Shown piece after piece: positions 1 through 6,672 of a stretch of DNA of 12,686 nt. The stretch covers positions 1 to 12,686 of the forward strand of contig JAITOQ010000045.1 in NCBI GenBank assembly GCA_031289865.1. Reading direction: 5' to 3'. The translations under genes were made by a program, and so were the position numbers. The notes beneath the pieces were generated by a model. That model saw only the letters and a program-made list of their open reading frames with translations. It ran no database searches and had not been told where the DNA came from. How positions within the stretch are numbered: position 1 is the first letter of the stretch; each line of letters begins with the position of its first letter. This DNA is from Clostridiales bacterium (GTDB lineage: Bacteria > Bacillota > Clostridia > Christensenellales > JAISNN01).

Positions 1-1
1 C

Positions 2-1342
2 TATATCAGCGGTTCGGACTTTGTCGAAATGTTTGTCGGCGTGGGCGCGTCCCGCGTACGCGATTTATTTGAGCAAGCTAAGCTAAACCGTCCGTGTATC
101 GTCTTTATCGACGAAATAGACGCTGTCGGTCGTCAGAGAGGCGCGGGCATGGGCGGCGGTCACGACGAGCGCGAGCAGACCCTAAATCAGCTGCTTGTCC
201 ACATGGACGGCTTTGAAACCAACGAGGGTATTATAGTCATGGCGGCGACGAACCGCGTCGATATTCTCGACAGCGCGCTCCTTCGTCCGGGGAGGTTTGA
301 TAGACAGATATATATCAACCCGCCCGACGTAAAGGGGAGAGAAGCCATCTTAAAGGTGCATTCGCGCAACAAAAAGCTTGCAGCGGACGTCAGCTTAAAG
401 AAGATTGCAAGGCTCACGAGCGGATTTACGGGCGCGGATCTTGAGAATCTCCTCAATGAGGCGGCTATTCTCACAGCACGCGAATCGAGAAGCGAAACCA
501 CAATGAAGGATATCGGCGAAGCGGTAAACAAGGTCACCGCGGGACCGCAAAAAAAGAGCCGTGTCGTCACGGATTTTGACAAGCGTATTACGGCATACCA
601 CGAGGCGGGACACGCGGTCGTGGCGCGGCTTGTCCCAAATCACGACAACGTACACGAGGTCAGTATTATTCCGCGTGGGGCGGCCGAAGGGTATACGCTC
701 ATGCGTCCCGACAATGACGACAAGTTTATGACCCGCGGAAAGTATATCAGCCTTATAAAGACGTTTCTGGCGGGGCGCGCCGCGGAGGAAATCATACTTG
801 AGGATATCAGCGCGGGCGCAAGCAGCGATATAAAGCGCGCTACGGCGGTAGCTCACAGAATGGTCGCCGAACTCGGCATGAGCGACGCCTTAGGTACGGT
901 CTATCTCGGGAGCGACAACGAGGTCTTTTTAGGACGCGACTATCAAGCGCACAAAACCTACAGCGAGGACGTTGCGGCAAAGATCGATCAAGAGGTCAAA
1001 AAATTGATCGACGAATGCTACAAGGCGGCAAAGACTATCATATCCCAAAACCTCACCGTGATGGAAAATATGGTCAGACTCCTCTACAAGAGAGAAACGA
1101 TCTATACCGAAGAAATCGACATGCTTTTTGAGGGAACGCCCGCGGACGAAATCGCCGCTTATCTCGACCAAAAGGATGCCGAAGCCGCGGAAAAGAGGGA
1201 AGCGGAAGCGGCGGCAAAAGCGGCTGAAAGCGCGGCAAGAAGCGCGGAGAACGGTAAATTTTTTACCGACCTAAAAGAGCGCAGATACGACGATATATTA
1301 AAAAAAGATCCGGAAAAAAAGAACGATAAGGACGGTGAATAG
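2..1342 (+). CDS. ftsH: ATP-dependent zinc metalloprotease FtsH (5' partial)
   Basis: Membrane-anchored AAA+ protease that extracts and degrades misfolded membrane proteins and some regulators. The reading frame is already open at base 2 (fragment starts YISGSDFVEM), so the true start, the two N-terminal membrane helices, the periplasmic part and Walker A lie outside the window. Visible in 446 residues: pore-loop FVGVGA, Walker B IVFIDEIDA, the second region of homology ending in LLRPGRFDRQ with its arginine finger, the zinc site HEAGH at 599-613, and the third-ligand region SAGASSDI with its Asp near residue 276. The tail is unusual in being Ala/Glu-rich, then Lys/Asp-rich, and looks unstructured or coiled. 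A lipoprotein gene starts 4 bases after the stop, so the two are probably co-transcribed. Family assignment is certain; the missing part is about 200 residues judged from usual family length. Confidence 0.98.
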   Translation, partial: YISGSDFVEMFVGVGASRVRDLFEQAKLNRPCIVFIDEIDAVGRQRGAGMGGGHDEREQTLNQLLVHMDGFETNEGIIVMAATNRVDILDSALLRPGRFDRQIYINPPDVKGREAILKVHSRNKKLAADVSLKKIARLTSGFTGADLENLLNEAAILTARESRSETTMKDIGEAVNKVTAGPQKKSRVVTDFDKRITAYHEAGHAVVARLVPNHDNVHEVSIIPRGAAEGYTLMRPDNDDKFMTRGKYISLIKTFLAGRAAEEIILEDISAGASSDIKRATAVAHRMVAELGMSDALGTVYLGSDNEVFLGRDYQAHKTYSEDVAAKIDQEVKKLIDECYKAAKTIISQNLTVMENMVRLLYKRETIYTEEIDMLFEGTPADEIAAYLDQKDAEAAEKREAEAAAKAAESAARSAENGKFFTDLKERRYDDILKKDPEKKNDKDGE

Positions 1343-1345
1343 CTC

Positions 1346-1780
1346 ATGAAAAGACAAATCAAACTCATTGCGACTATCGTATGTACGGTCGCCGCGCTTA
1401 CGGTATTGACAAGCTGTATACGCTTATCCGAAGAGGAAAAGGCACTTGTCGGAACATACAACCTAACCGAATTTCATATTGACGAATTACCCTATATCGA
1501 CGAAAACACTTATGAGTACAGTTGGGTTAAACTGACCGACAAAAAGAAATATGAAATGGAAAACAAGGCAAACGGGACGACGATCAATCAAGAGGGTAAA
1601 TGGTCGGCAAAGGACGGAGTCGTTACAATCAAAACCAAGGTCGGCGCGGCTACCTCCACGGAAAAATATAAGATCGAGGACGGAAAGCTGATTATCGAGG
1701 GTCAAACGATGCTAAACGGCGTCACCTACAACGTCAGATTGGTATTCACAAAATTTGTCGAAACGGAAGAAGAAGCGTGA
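1346..1780 (+). CDS. Small lipocalin-like lipoprotein
   Basis: Predicted secreted lipoprotein of 144 residues. Residues 1-24 form a lipoprotein signal: positive MKRQ start, a hydrophobic stretch, then the lipobox LTSC with the lipidated Cys at position 24. The mature part starts with a helix (LSEEEKA) and LVGTYNLTEF, followed by alternating strand-like segments including KWSAKDGVVTIKTK, KYKIEDGKLIIEG and VRLVFTKF. This resembles the compact lipocalin-like beta-barrel lipoproteins common in Bacillota, whose ligand is generally unknown. The start lies 4 bases after the ftsH stop and its purine-rich site (AAGGACGGTGA) is inside the ftsH end, which suggests translational coupling. It could help the FtsH envelope role, but that is only inference from position. 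Lipoprotein status is secure, the fold less so. Confidence 0.85.
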   Translation: MKRQIKLIATIVCTVAALTVLTSCIRLSEEEKALVGTYNLTEFHIDELPYIDENTYEYSWVKLTDKKKYEMENKANGTTINQEGKWSAKDGVVTIKTKVGAATSTEKYKIEDGKLIIEGQTMLNGVTYNVRLVFTKFVETEEEA

Positions 1781-1857
1781 CGCTTCACCCACCGTCGCAA
1801 CAAGCTATAACGATTTCTCCGAAAAAAAGCAAAAAACAGAAAACGGCAAGAAATCAC

Positions 1858-1886
1858 TTGCCAAAAGTTTTGATTTTGTATATAAT
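1858..1886 (+). promoter_or_regulatory. Promoter of tRNA-Ser
   Basis: TTGCCA at 1858-1863, a 17-base spacer, and TATAAT at 1881-1886. This is one mismatch from the housekeeping consensus in the -35 box and perfect in the -10. The expected start near 1893 places the leader hairpin and tRNA-Ser directly in the transcript. Confidence 0.85.
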
Positions 1887-1895
1887 AGTGTGGTC

Positions 1896-1929
1896 TGCTA
1901 AACGGGCTTTAAATTCACCCCGTTTAGTA
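1896..1929 (+). other. Leader hairpin upstream of tRNA-Ser
   Basis: CTAAACGGG at 1898-1906 pairs perfectly with CCCGTTTAG at 1919-1927, and two more pairs (one G-U) extend it outward, around a 12-base loop. It lies between the predicted transcription start and the first base of the mature tRNA, 7 bases upstream of it. There is no U-tract, so it is not a terminator. It may protect or position the precursor for 5' processing; that is inference. Confidence 0.6.
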
Positions 1930-1936
1930 GCCGCAC

Positions 1937-2029
1937 GGAGGAGTCGCCTAGCTTGGTTTATGGCGCACGATTGGAAATCGTGTAAACGTTAATCGCGTTT
2001 CGAGGGTTCGAATCCCTCCTCCTCCGCCA
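1937..2029 (+). tRNA. tRNA-Ser (anticodon GGA)
   Basis: Complete class II tRNA. The acceptor GGAGGAG at 1937-1943 pairs with CTCCTCC at 2019-2025, then discriminator G and encoded CCA at 2027-2029. The anticodon stem CACGA/TCGTG encloses TTGGAAA with anticodon GGA at 1973-1975, reading UCC and UCU. A long variable arm (AAACG/CGTTT, 1984-2000) is typical of serine tRNAs. The T arm GAGGG-TTCGAAT-CCCTC is perfect. It has its own promoter and a terminator 7 bases after the CCA. Confidence 0.98.
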
Positions 2030-2030
2030 A

Positions 2031-2068
2031 AAAAAGACGGTATCACGCATCGATACCGTCTTTTTTTT
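2031..2068 (+). terminator. Bidirectional intrinsic terminator (tRNA-Ser / acyl-CoA ligase)
   Basis: GACGGTATC at 2036-2044 and GATACCGTC at 2052-2060 form a perfect 9-bp stem with a 7-base loop, followed by eight T at 2061-2068. On the other strand the same stem is followed by a T-tract read from the A-run at 2029-2035. It can therefore end both the tRNA transcript and the converging ligase gene, whose stop is at 2085. Confidence 0.92.
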
Positions 2069-2084
2069 ATTTTGTTATGACCAA

Positions 2085-3635
2085 TTACGTTTTCAATTTC
2101 TCTTCTCTTATCCACTCTCTTATTTTCTCCGAATCCACTTTGCCGATTAGGGTGAGGGGGATTTTTTCGGAGAAGAAGATTTGTTTCGGGAGGGCGTATT
2201 TGATGGTGTTTTTTTCTATATGGGAGAGAATGAGGTTTTTGGTTTGTTCGGTTTGAAGGGATTTTTCTTTTAAAACCACGACCGCAAAGATATTGACCTT
2301 TTCGTTCTCGTCTGTACTTAAGACGCGGACGGCTTTGACGAACGGGAGCTGCAAAACGGTGTTTTCCAAATCCTTTGGAAATATCGTTATCCCGTTGATT
2401 TTGATGATGTCCTTTATGCGGTCTTTGATAAACAAAAAGCCGTCCCCGTCAATGACGCCCAAATCTCCCGTCGGTATCCATTCGTCGGGCAAAAGCTCCC
2501 GCTCGCCGAGATAGCCGAGCATGGCGGTATCTCCCGCGACTAAAACCTCGCCTTGACCGACGGTTTGCACGGTGCCGTTTTCGGTACGCACAGCTATTTT
2601 TACGGCGGGTAGGGCTTTGCCGACAGAGCCGCTCTTTGCATTTCCGACGGTGTTTAGAGTACAGACCGTAACGGTTTCGGTCAAGCCGTAGCCCTCGTAG
2701 AGGATTTCCGAACCGACCTTTTTTTCAAAATCGGTTAAAAGTTGTTTTGACACGTTGTCGCCGCCGACAAAACAGCGCGTTAAAGATGAAAAGGATTTTT
2801 TATTAAATTTAGGAGAATCCAATAATTTTTTAAACATTTGCGGTACGCCGTTGATAAAGCCGACCTTAAAACGCTTGACGAGCCGTATTCCTTGAGCCGC
2901 GTTAAATTTTAAAACCAACAGTTGAGCCGCGCCGTAACACAGCCCTAAGTGCATATTCATACACAGACCGAACCCGTGAAAAATCGGCAAAACGCAATAT
3001 GCAACCCTATCTTTTAAGTCGATATTCGGGAGTATAGAGTCTTTTTTTGACACCAAATTATTGATAGCTTGATTGCTCAATTTTATAATTTTAGATTTTC
3101 CCGTCGTCCCGCCGCTATTCAGATAACAAGCGCAATTTGTAAAAGAATTTTCCGCAACGGCTTCTTTTTCGGGAACAAACCTATCTATATTTAAAAACCC
3201 GCCGAGCTTCGGCTGCTTTAAAAACCGACCGACGACGCCCATAAATTTTGATAGGGTACAATAGAGGATTTTTTCGATACCCGACACGGAATTTGTGCTC
3301 AAAAAATGATCCGTCGTGATGAGAAAACCGCTGTTGCAAGCTTTCATTTGCTCCGCAATTTGATTCGGCGACATTAACGGGTGTAATATATTCGCAATCG
3401 CACCCATTTTGTTGAGCGCGTAAAACAAAAAAACAGCTTGAGGCACGTTGGGTAAATGTAGCGTGATCACGTCGCCTTTTTTGACCTTTAGCGCGGCAAG
3501 CTTGTCGGCATAGACCTCTATCATCTGTACGGTTTGTTTAAAGGAAATCTTCCTCCCGTAAAAAATGAAAGCAGTTTTTGCCTTGTGCTTTTCGTATCGG
3601 CTTATAAAAAAACCGTACATGTTTAAATCATTCAT
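2085..3635 (-). CDS. Class I adenylate-forming acyl-CoA ligase
   Basis: Probable fatty or other carboxylic acid CoA ligase of 516 residues (acid + ATP + CoA to acyl-CoA + AMP + PPi). The order of motifs is right: the phosphate-binding loop NSGGTTGKSK near residues 173-182, YGLTET near 316-321, TGDLG near 389-393, the hinge region DRIKDIIKINGITIFP near 405-420, and the catalytic lysine in LIGKVD near 499. An in-frame ATG exists 15 codons upstream at 3680, but that position lies inside or upstream of the promoter. The ATG at 3635 has AAAAGG eight bases before it, so I chose it. The gene stands alone. Substrate cannot be told from sequence; the CaiC/long-chain ligase relatives suggest a fatty or carnitine-type acid. 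No truncation is seen. Confidence 0.9.
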   Translation of the reverse strand: MNDLNMYGFFISRYEKHKAKTAFIFYGRKISFKQTVQMIEVYADKLAALKVKKGDVITLHLPNVPQAVFLFYALNKMGAIANILHPLMSPNQIAEQMKACNSGFLITTDHFLSTNSVSGIEKILYCTLSKFMGVVGRFLKQPKLGGFLNIDRFVPEKEAVAENSFTNCACYLNSGGTTGKSKIIKLSNQAINNLVSKKDSILPNIDLKDRVAYCVLPIFHGFGLCMNMHLGLCYGAAQLLVLKFNAAQGIRLVKRFKVGFINGVPQMFKKLLDSPKFNKKSFSSLTRCFVGGDNVSKQLLTDFEKKVGSEILYEGYGLTETVTVCTLNTVGNAKSGSVGKALPAVKIAVRTENGTVQTVGQGEVLVAGDTAMLGYLGERELLPDEWIPTGDLGVIDGDGFLFIKDRIKDIIKINGITIFPKDLENTVLQLPFVKAVRVLSTDENEKVNIFAVVVLKEKSLQTEQTKNLILSHIEKNTIKYALPKQIFFSEKIPLTLIGKVDSEKIREWIREEKLKT

Positions 3636-3671
3636 TGAGTTTACCTTTTGGAAGCTCCGTCGTTTAAGGCT

Positions 3672-3700
3672 ATTATACAATATAATCGTACCGCTGTCAA
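3672..3700 (-). promoter_or_regulatory. Perfect consensus promoter of the acyl-CoA ligase
   Basis: On the minus strand, TTGACA (3700-3695), exactly 17 bases, then TATAAT (3677-3672). Both boxes match the housekeeping sigma factor consensus in all 12 positions. The transcript should start near 3665, which rules out the upstream ATG at 3680 and supports the start at 3635. Confidence 0.93.
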
Positions 3701-3727
3701 GACCATTTCGGTTTAAACAAAAAAAGG

Positions 3728-3800
3728 CCGTCCTTTACGTTAAAGCCGAAAAGGCAAATCCGGCGATATGCCTTTATAAACGGCTTTCTTTTTAGGACGG
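3728..3800 (-). terminator. Nested three-stem hairpin after queT, probable terminator
   Basis: Three inverted repeats sit inside one another: CCGTCCT/AGGACGG (3728-3734 with 3794-3800), AAAGCCG/CGGCTTT (3742-3748 with 3781-3787) and AAAGGCA/TGCCTTT (3750-3756 with 3769-3775). T-runs lie on both sides: read on the minus strand the stem is followed by a T-rich stretch (complement of 3721-3727), and read on the plus strand by six T at 3801. It ends the queT transcript just upstream of the ligase promoter. It is larger and more elaborate than a normal terminator. Confidence 0.65.
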
Positions 3801-3817
3801 TTTTTTATTTTTTATAT

Positions 3818-3930
3818 GGAATTTTTAGCTTTCGCGAAATAGCTTTGCTCTTTTTAAGGCGTGCTATAACGGAATTTTTAAGCCTCTCTAAACAGCTTTG
3901 TTCTTTTTAAAGCGTGATAGAGCGGGATCC
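3818..3930. repeat. 53-base tandem duplication of the queT 3' end
   Basis: Bases 3871-3923 (the last codons of queT) align without gaps to 3818-3870, about 41 of 53 identical. Read on the minus strand, the second unit encodes a ghost of the QueT tail: KIPL, then a stop, then HALKRAKLFRES, against GIPLYHALKRTKLFREA in the real protein. A third unit appears to begin after it (AAAAATTCC near 3818-3826), so the array may once have been longer. Confidence 0.75.
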
Positions 3931-4381
3931 CCAAACAGTAGACGATGACGGCTTGAGATACGAGAACCGTACTGAAGTTTACGATATAAGCCTCCGGTGC
4001 GCCCGACAAAGCCCATACAAAGGGGAGAAGGATCGCGTTGACAAGGACGGGAAAAGCCGCGCCGACGAGCGGACGTTTGCGGCAGGCATAGGTGAGGCAG
4101 CCAGCGATGAGGGTTGCGAGCGTCCCGACGACGATATCCGCCGCGCCGAACGGGGACAAGAGGTTTGTCACAAGACAACCGACCGTCAGTCCGATGATAT
4201 TGTACGGATTAAAGAGCGGCAAAATCGTCATAGCTTCGGCGACCCGAAACTGTATCGCGCCGAAGGACAGAGGCTGCAGATAGTAGGAGAGTACAAAGTA
4301 TAGCGCGGCAATTACCGCATTAAAAGCGAGGTGTTTCGTCGTGAGACGCGGAAAATGAAATTTTTGCATAAATTTTGACAT
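3878..4381 (-). CDS. queT: QueT-family queuosine precursor transporter
   Basis: Integral membrane protein of 167 residues, matching the usual length of the QueT family, which is thought to take up queuosine precursors such as preQ1 or preQ0 as the substrate-binding unit of an ECF-type transporter. Family signatures visible: ALYFVLSYYLQPLSFGAIQFRVAE near residues 27-50, then LPLFNPYNIIGLTVGCLVTNLLSPFG, DIVVGTLATLIAG, and VLVNAILLPFVWAL. About five or six hydrophobic helices are present. The start ATG at 4381 is preceded by GGGAG with an eight-base gap, and that site is part of a predicted riboswitch pseudoknot. No ECF ATPase or other queuosine gene is nearby. The C-terminus has been duplicated downstream as a non-coding ghost. 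Confidence 0.9.
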   Translation of the reverse strand: MSKFMQKFHFPRLTTKHLAFNAVIAALYFVLSYYLQPLSFGAIQFRVAEAMTILPLFNPYNIIGLTVGCLVTNLLSPFGAADIVVGTLATLIAGCLTYACRKRPLVGAAFPVLVNAILLPFVWALSGAPEAYIVNFSTVLVSQAVIVYCLGIPLYHALKRTKLFREA

Positions 4382-4389
4382 AAAAAAAG

Positions 4390-4431
4390 CTCCCGTTTTG
4401 ATTTGCGTCGGGTTTGACCGGAATACCGACG
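4390..4431 (-). ncRNA. preQ1 riboswitch, class I-like
   Basis: Directly upstream of queT on the minus strand. P1: CGTCGG (4431-4426) with CCGACG (4411-4406). The loop TATTCCGGTCAAAC keeps the GG..UUC...ACCC pattern of the preQ1-I class. An A-rich linker (CAAATCAAAA) leads to ACGGGAG (4396-4390). TTCCG of the loop (4423-4419) can pair with CGGGA (4395-4391), including one G-U, making the H-type pseudoknot expected of this class. The pseudoknot uses the ribosome binding site of queT, so ligand binding would block translation. Assignment rests on structure and the downstream gene. The tail lacks the classic AAAAAACTA, so it could be a variant or a class II relative. Confidence 0.62.
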
Positions 4432-4452
4432 TTTTTTATTTTGAATGATATG

Positions 4453-4481
4453 ATTATAGCATAAAGCGGAGTAAAAAGCTA
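4453..4481 (-). promoter_or_regulatory. queT promoter (-10 clear, -35 weak)
   Basis: TATAAT on the minus strand at 4458-4453, with a start expected near 4446, 15 bases ahead of riboswitch P1. At 16 to 18 bases upstream only a weak GCTTTT/AGCTTT is seen, so the -35 is poor. The -10 lies in what looks like a degenerate third copy of the neighbouring 61-base-period repeat. Confidence 0.6.
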
Positions 4482-4574
4482 CCGTTTGGAGCGAGGTTTT
4501 TATAATCACGGCAATACGGCATAAAAGGCTACAAAAAATCTATCGTTTTGAATGAGGTTTTTATAATCACGGCA
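4473..4574. repeat. Direct repeat of 41 bases, period 61, between queT and the ATPase gene
   Basis: Copies at 4473-4513 and 4534-4574 differ at about 5 of 41 positions. The last 22 bases (4492-4513 and 4553-4574) are identical and contain TTTTTATAATCACGGCA. A shorter, degenerate third copy at about 4439-4470 keeps TTTTGAATGA and ATTATAGCAT, and contains the queT -10 box. The rest of the intergenic stretch to 4703 shows nothing else I can name. Confidence 0.75.
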
Positions 4575-4703
4575 TAAGCGGTTAGAAAGCGCATTGCGAC
4601 GATTTGAACGCAATTATTAGCACCTAAAAAAAGCAATAACGGAGAAAAGCAAAAAAATTTCACGTTATTCGTACGAAAAACGTAAAATAATTCTCAAATT
4701 CGC

Positions 4704-4732
4704 TTGATTTTGGGCGGTTTGTGTTGTATAAT
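4704..4732 (+). promoter_or_regulatory. Promoter of the AAA_14/DUF4143 ATPase
   Basis: TTGATT at 4704-4709, a 17-base spacer, and TATAAT at 4727-4732. The start would be near 4739, leaving a very short leader that holds GAGGAG (4739-4744), 11 bases from the ATG. The transcript therefore begins at or just before the ribosome binding site, an unusually short leader. Confidence 0.8.
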
Positions 4733-4755
4733 GTTATCGAGGAGTTGTAAGAGAT

Positions 4756-6048
4756 ATGAAAAGGTTGATTGAAAATAAATTGTTGCAATGGAAAAACAAA
4801 AAGAACAAAATGCCGCTTTTGGTATACGGGGCAAGGCAAGTCGGAAAAACATATACGATCTATAATTTTGGAAAAGAAAATTACAGTAATTGTGTCTATT
4901 TAAATTTTGAGGGAAATACGACTCTCCAACATATATTTGAATCCGACTTAAATCCGACGAGGATTATCAGAGAACTCGAAAGCTTATCCGCTCAAAGGAT
5001 AAGTCCAAAAACTACCTTGTTATTTTTTGACGAGATACAAGCATGCGAAAAGGCTTTGACCTCATTAAAATATTTTTGTGAAAACGCTCCCGAATTTGAT
5101 GTCGTTGCGGCGGGGAGCTTGCTTGGCGTCGCCGTCAACGGAAAGAATTTTTCGTTTCCCGTTGGCAAGGTCGAAATCTTGACAATGTATCCGATGAGCT
5201 TTGAAGAATTTTTGAACAGCGCAAACGAGATGCTTTTAGAGGGGATCAAGCGCGGCTTTGAAAAAGACGAGCCGTTAAGCATTCCTATACATCAAGCGGC
5301 TTTGACATTGTATAAAACCTATTTGGTCGTCGGGGGAATGCCGAAAGCGGTTTTGGAATATACGAACAAAAAGGATTTTGATTTTGTAAGGGTGGCACAA
5401 CAAGAAATCCATGACAATTATTCGAGCGATATGGTTAAGTATGCGACAAAAACCGAAGCGATGAAAATAAAAGAGGTGTACGACAGTATCCCGTTTCAGC
5501 TTGCAAAGGAAAACAAAAAATTTCAATATGCCTTGGTAAAGAGTAATGCGAGGGCGGCGTCGTATGAAATAGGGTTGTCGTGGCTCTCTGCCGCGGGTGT
5601 CGTGTTGAAATGCGATAAGGTAAACGAGGGAAAAATGCCGCTTGCCTTTTATCGAGATGCGCTGTCCTATAAAATATACATGTCGGACGTCGGCTTGCTG
5701 ACGGCAAAAAGCAATATGTCGGCAGCTTTGCTTTTATCGGGCGAGAATATAGGCGGTGAGGCGAAAGGGGCGATAACGGAAAATTATGTCGCACAACAGC
5801 TTACGTCCAACGGACACACGCTTTATTATTGGGAATCAAAAGGCGAAGCGGAGCTTGATTTTGTATTGCAAAAGGACGATAAAATCATACCGATCGAGGT
5901 GAAATCCGCGGACAATGTTAGAGCGAAAAGTTTGGGGCAGTTTGTGAAAAAATACGGCATAGACTACTCGATACGCATTTCATCCAAGAATTTCGGCTTT
6001 GAAAACAACATTAAATCCGTACCGTTATATGCGGTTTTTTGTATTTAA
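4756..6048 (+). CDS. AAA_14 / DUF4143 family ATPase
   Basis: Protein of 430 residues, of the widespread but poorly understood family with an N-terminal AAA+ ATPase and a C-terminal DUF4143 domain. Walker A GARQVGKT at residues 25-32; Walker B LLFFDEIQ at 88-95 with catalytic D92/E93; sensor-like VVAAGSLLG near 117-124; the family-typical PVGKVEILTMYPMSFEEF follows. The C-terminal part has ELDFV (D368), then IEVKS (E381, K383), a D...ExK arrangement like PD-(D/E)XK nucleases, although activity is not established for the family. It is a single-gene unit with its own promoter. Its codons are AT-richer than those of ftsH or paaK, which fits the patchy, transferred distribution of such ATPases. 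Cellular role unknown. Confidence 0.9.
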   Translation: MKRLIENKLLQWKNKKNKMPLLVYGARQVGKTYTIYNFGKENYSNCVYLNFEGNTTLQHIFESDLNPTRIIRELESLSAQRISPKTTLLFFDEIQACEKALTSLKYFCENAPEFDVVAAGSLLGVAVNGKNFSFPVGKVEILTMYPMSFEEFLNSANEMLLEGIKRGFEKDEPLSIPIHQAALTLYKTYLVVGGMPKAVLEYTNKKDFDFVRVAQQEIHDNYSSDMVKYATKTEAMKIKEVYDSIPFQLAKENKKFQYALVKSNARAASYEIGLSWLSAAGVVLKCDKVNEGKMPLAFYRDALSYKIYMSDVGLLTAKSNMSAALLLSGENIGGEAKGAITENYVAQQLTSNGHTLYYWESKGEAELDFVLQKDDKIIPIEVKSADNVRAKSLGQFVKKYGIDYSIRISSKNFGFENNIKSVPLYAVFCI

Positions 6049-6100
6049 GCGGTGCCGTGTGGCATTTACCGCCGTAACGGCAAAGAATAGGGATTATAAT

Positions 6101-6133
6101 AAACGGGATACTGTGAGTTACAGTATCCCGTTT
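6101..6133. terminator. 14-bp hairpin between the ATPase and tRNA-Arg
   Basis: AAACGGGATACTGT (6101-6114) and ACAGTATCCCGTTT (6120-6133) form a perfect 14-bp stem with a five-base loop. The stem ends in TTT on the plus strand and TTTATTATAA on the minus strand, so termination is probably better for tRNA-Arg, whose 3' end is at 6152. It can serve both converging transcripts. Confidence 0.8.
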
Positions 6134-6151
6134 GTGTAAAAGTCTTGTGTT

Positions 6152-6228
<77 letters not shown>

Positions 6229-6550
6229 ATATTATAGAATGGTAAGTTCAACTCCGCGCTAAGCCGCTCTTTTTTTGATCTTTTCCGCGTACCCTTCCTT
6301 GATAAGGAACCTTCATCTTCGGTCGGTTTCGCAAAAAATATCTAAAAAATAGCCGTCTTATCGCTGTATAATAACTCAAAAATGCTTTATGCGGCTTTAA
6401 TTTGCAATTCGCATTTGTAATTAACGCGGAGTGACGGAAGCGCATATCAAGCGTGAGCTAAACGACATACATTATTATAACGTATTCGCACGAAGTTGTC
6501 AAATTATTTGTAACACTTTTTTTGTTGCTTTTTTATTGTTTTTTTGTTAT
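6229..6550. other. Intergenic stretch with no supported gene
   Basis: AT-rich spacer between tRNA-Arg and lplA. I see no gene, RNA or repeat I can support. A 65-codon frame on the minus strand (6445-6248) has no ribosome binding site and low-complexity basic composition. The stretch probably contains the upstream control region of tRNA-Arg. Confidence 0.5.
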
Positions 6551-6556
6551 TATAAT
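6551..6556 (+). promoter_or_regulatory. Putative -10 box for lplA
   Basis: TATAAT at 6551-6556 within a T-rich stretch. The 17-base position upstream is only CTTTTT, and TTGCTT is found at a 20-base spacing, so the -35 is weak. The start near 6563 would coincide with the first copy of the leader repeat. Confidence 0.45.
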
Positions 6557-6559
6557 TAA

Positions 6560-6663
6560 GCGTGATTTTAAAAGCGCACAAACAAGAGATAGGGGATACG
6601 GCAGAGCTTTATTCTTTGTCGTCGGCGGGATTTTAAAAGCGCGAAAAAAACGGATAGGGGATA
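6560..6663. repeat. Duplicated 39-base segment in the lplA leader
   Basis: Copies at 6560-6598 and 6625-6663 match at 33 of 39 positions, period 65. Both hold GATTTTAAAAGCGC and, at the same offset, GATAGGGGATA. The second copy's AGGGG (6656-6660) is the likely ribosome binding site for lplA, 12 bases from the ATG, and the first copy carries the same motif without a usable start. Confidence 0.75.
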
Positions 6664-6672
6664 TTTTAAATT

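Noticed and set aside
1772..1786. GAAGCG/CGCTTC hairpin across the lipoprotein stop as a terminator
   Set aside because: Six pairs with a 3-base loop and no T-tract; too weak to claim.
1777..1992. 71-codon frame after the lipoprotein gene
   Set aside because: It runs through the tRNA-Ser promoter and into the tRNA itself, and has no ribosome binding site of its own.
3636..3680. Longer N-terminus of the acyl-CoA ligase from an ATG at 3680
   Set aside because: The start would lie upstream of the transcript start predicted by the consensus promoter; the ATG at 3635 has a good SD.
5275..5794. Minus-strand frames inside the ATPase gene
   Set aside because: Fully inside a strongly supported gene with intact motifs; antisense shadows.
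6231..6236. TATAAT as the tRNA-Arg promoter
   Set aside because: It ends 2 bases before the mature 5' end, and no -35 box is found at 16-18 bases, so the start would fall inside the tRNA.
6248..6445. 65-codon minus-strand frame between tRNA-Arg and lplA
   Set aside because: No ribosome binding site, basic low-information composition and no recognisable family.
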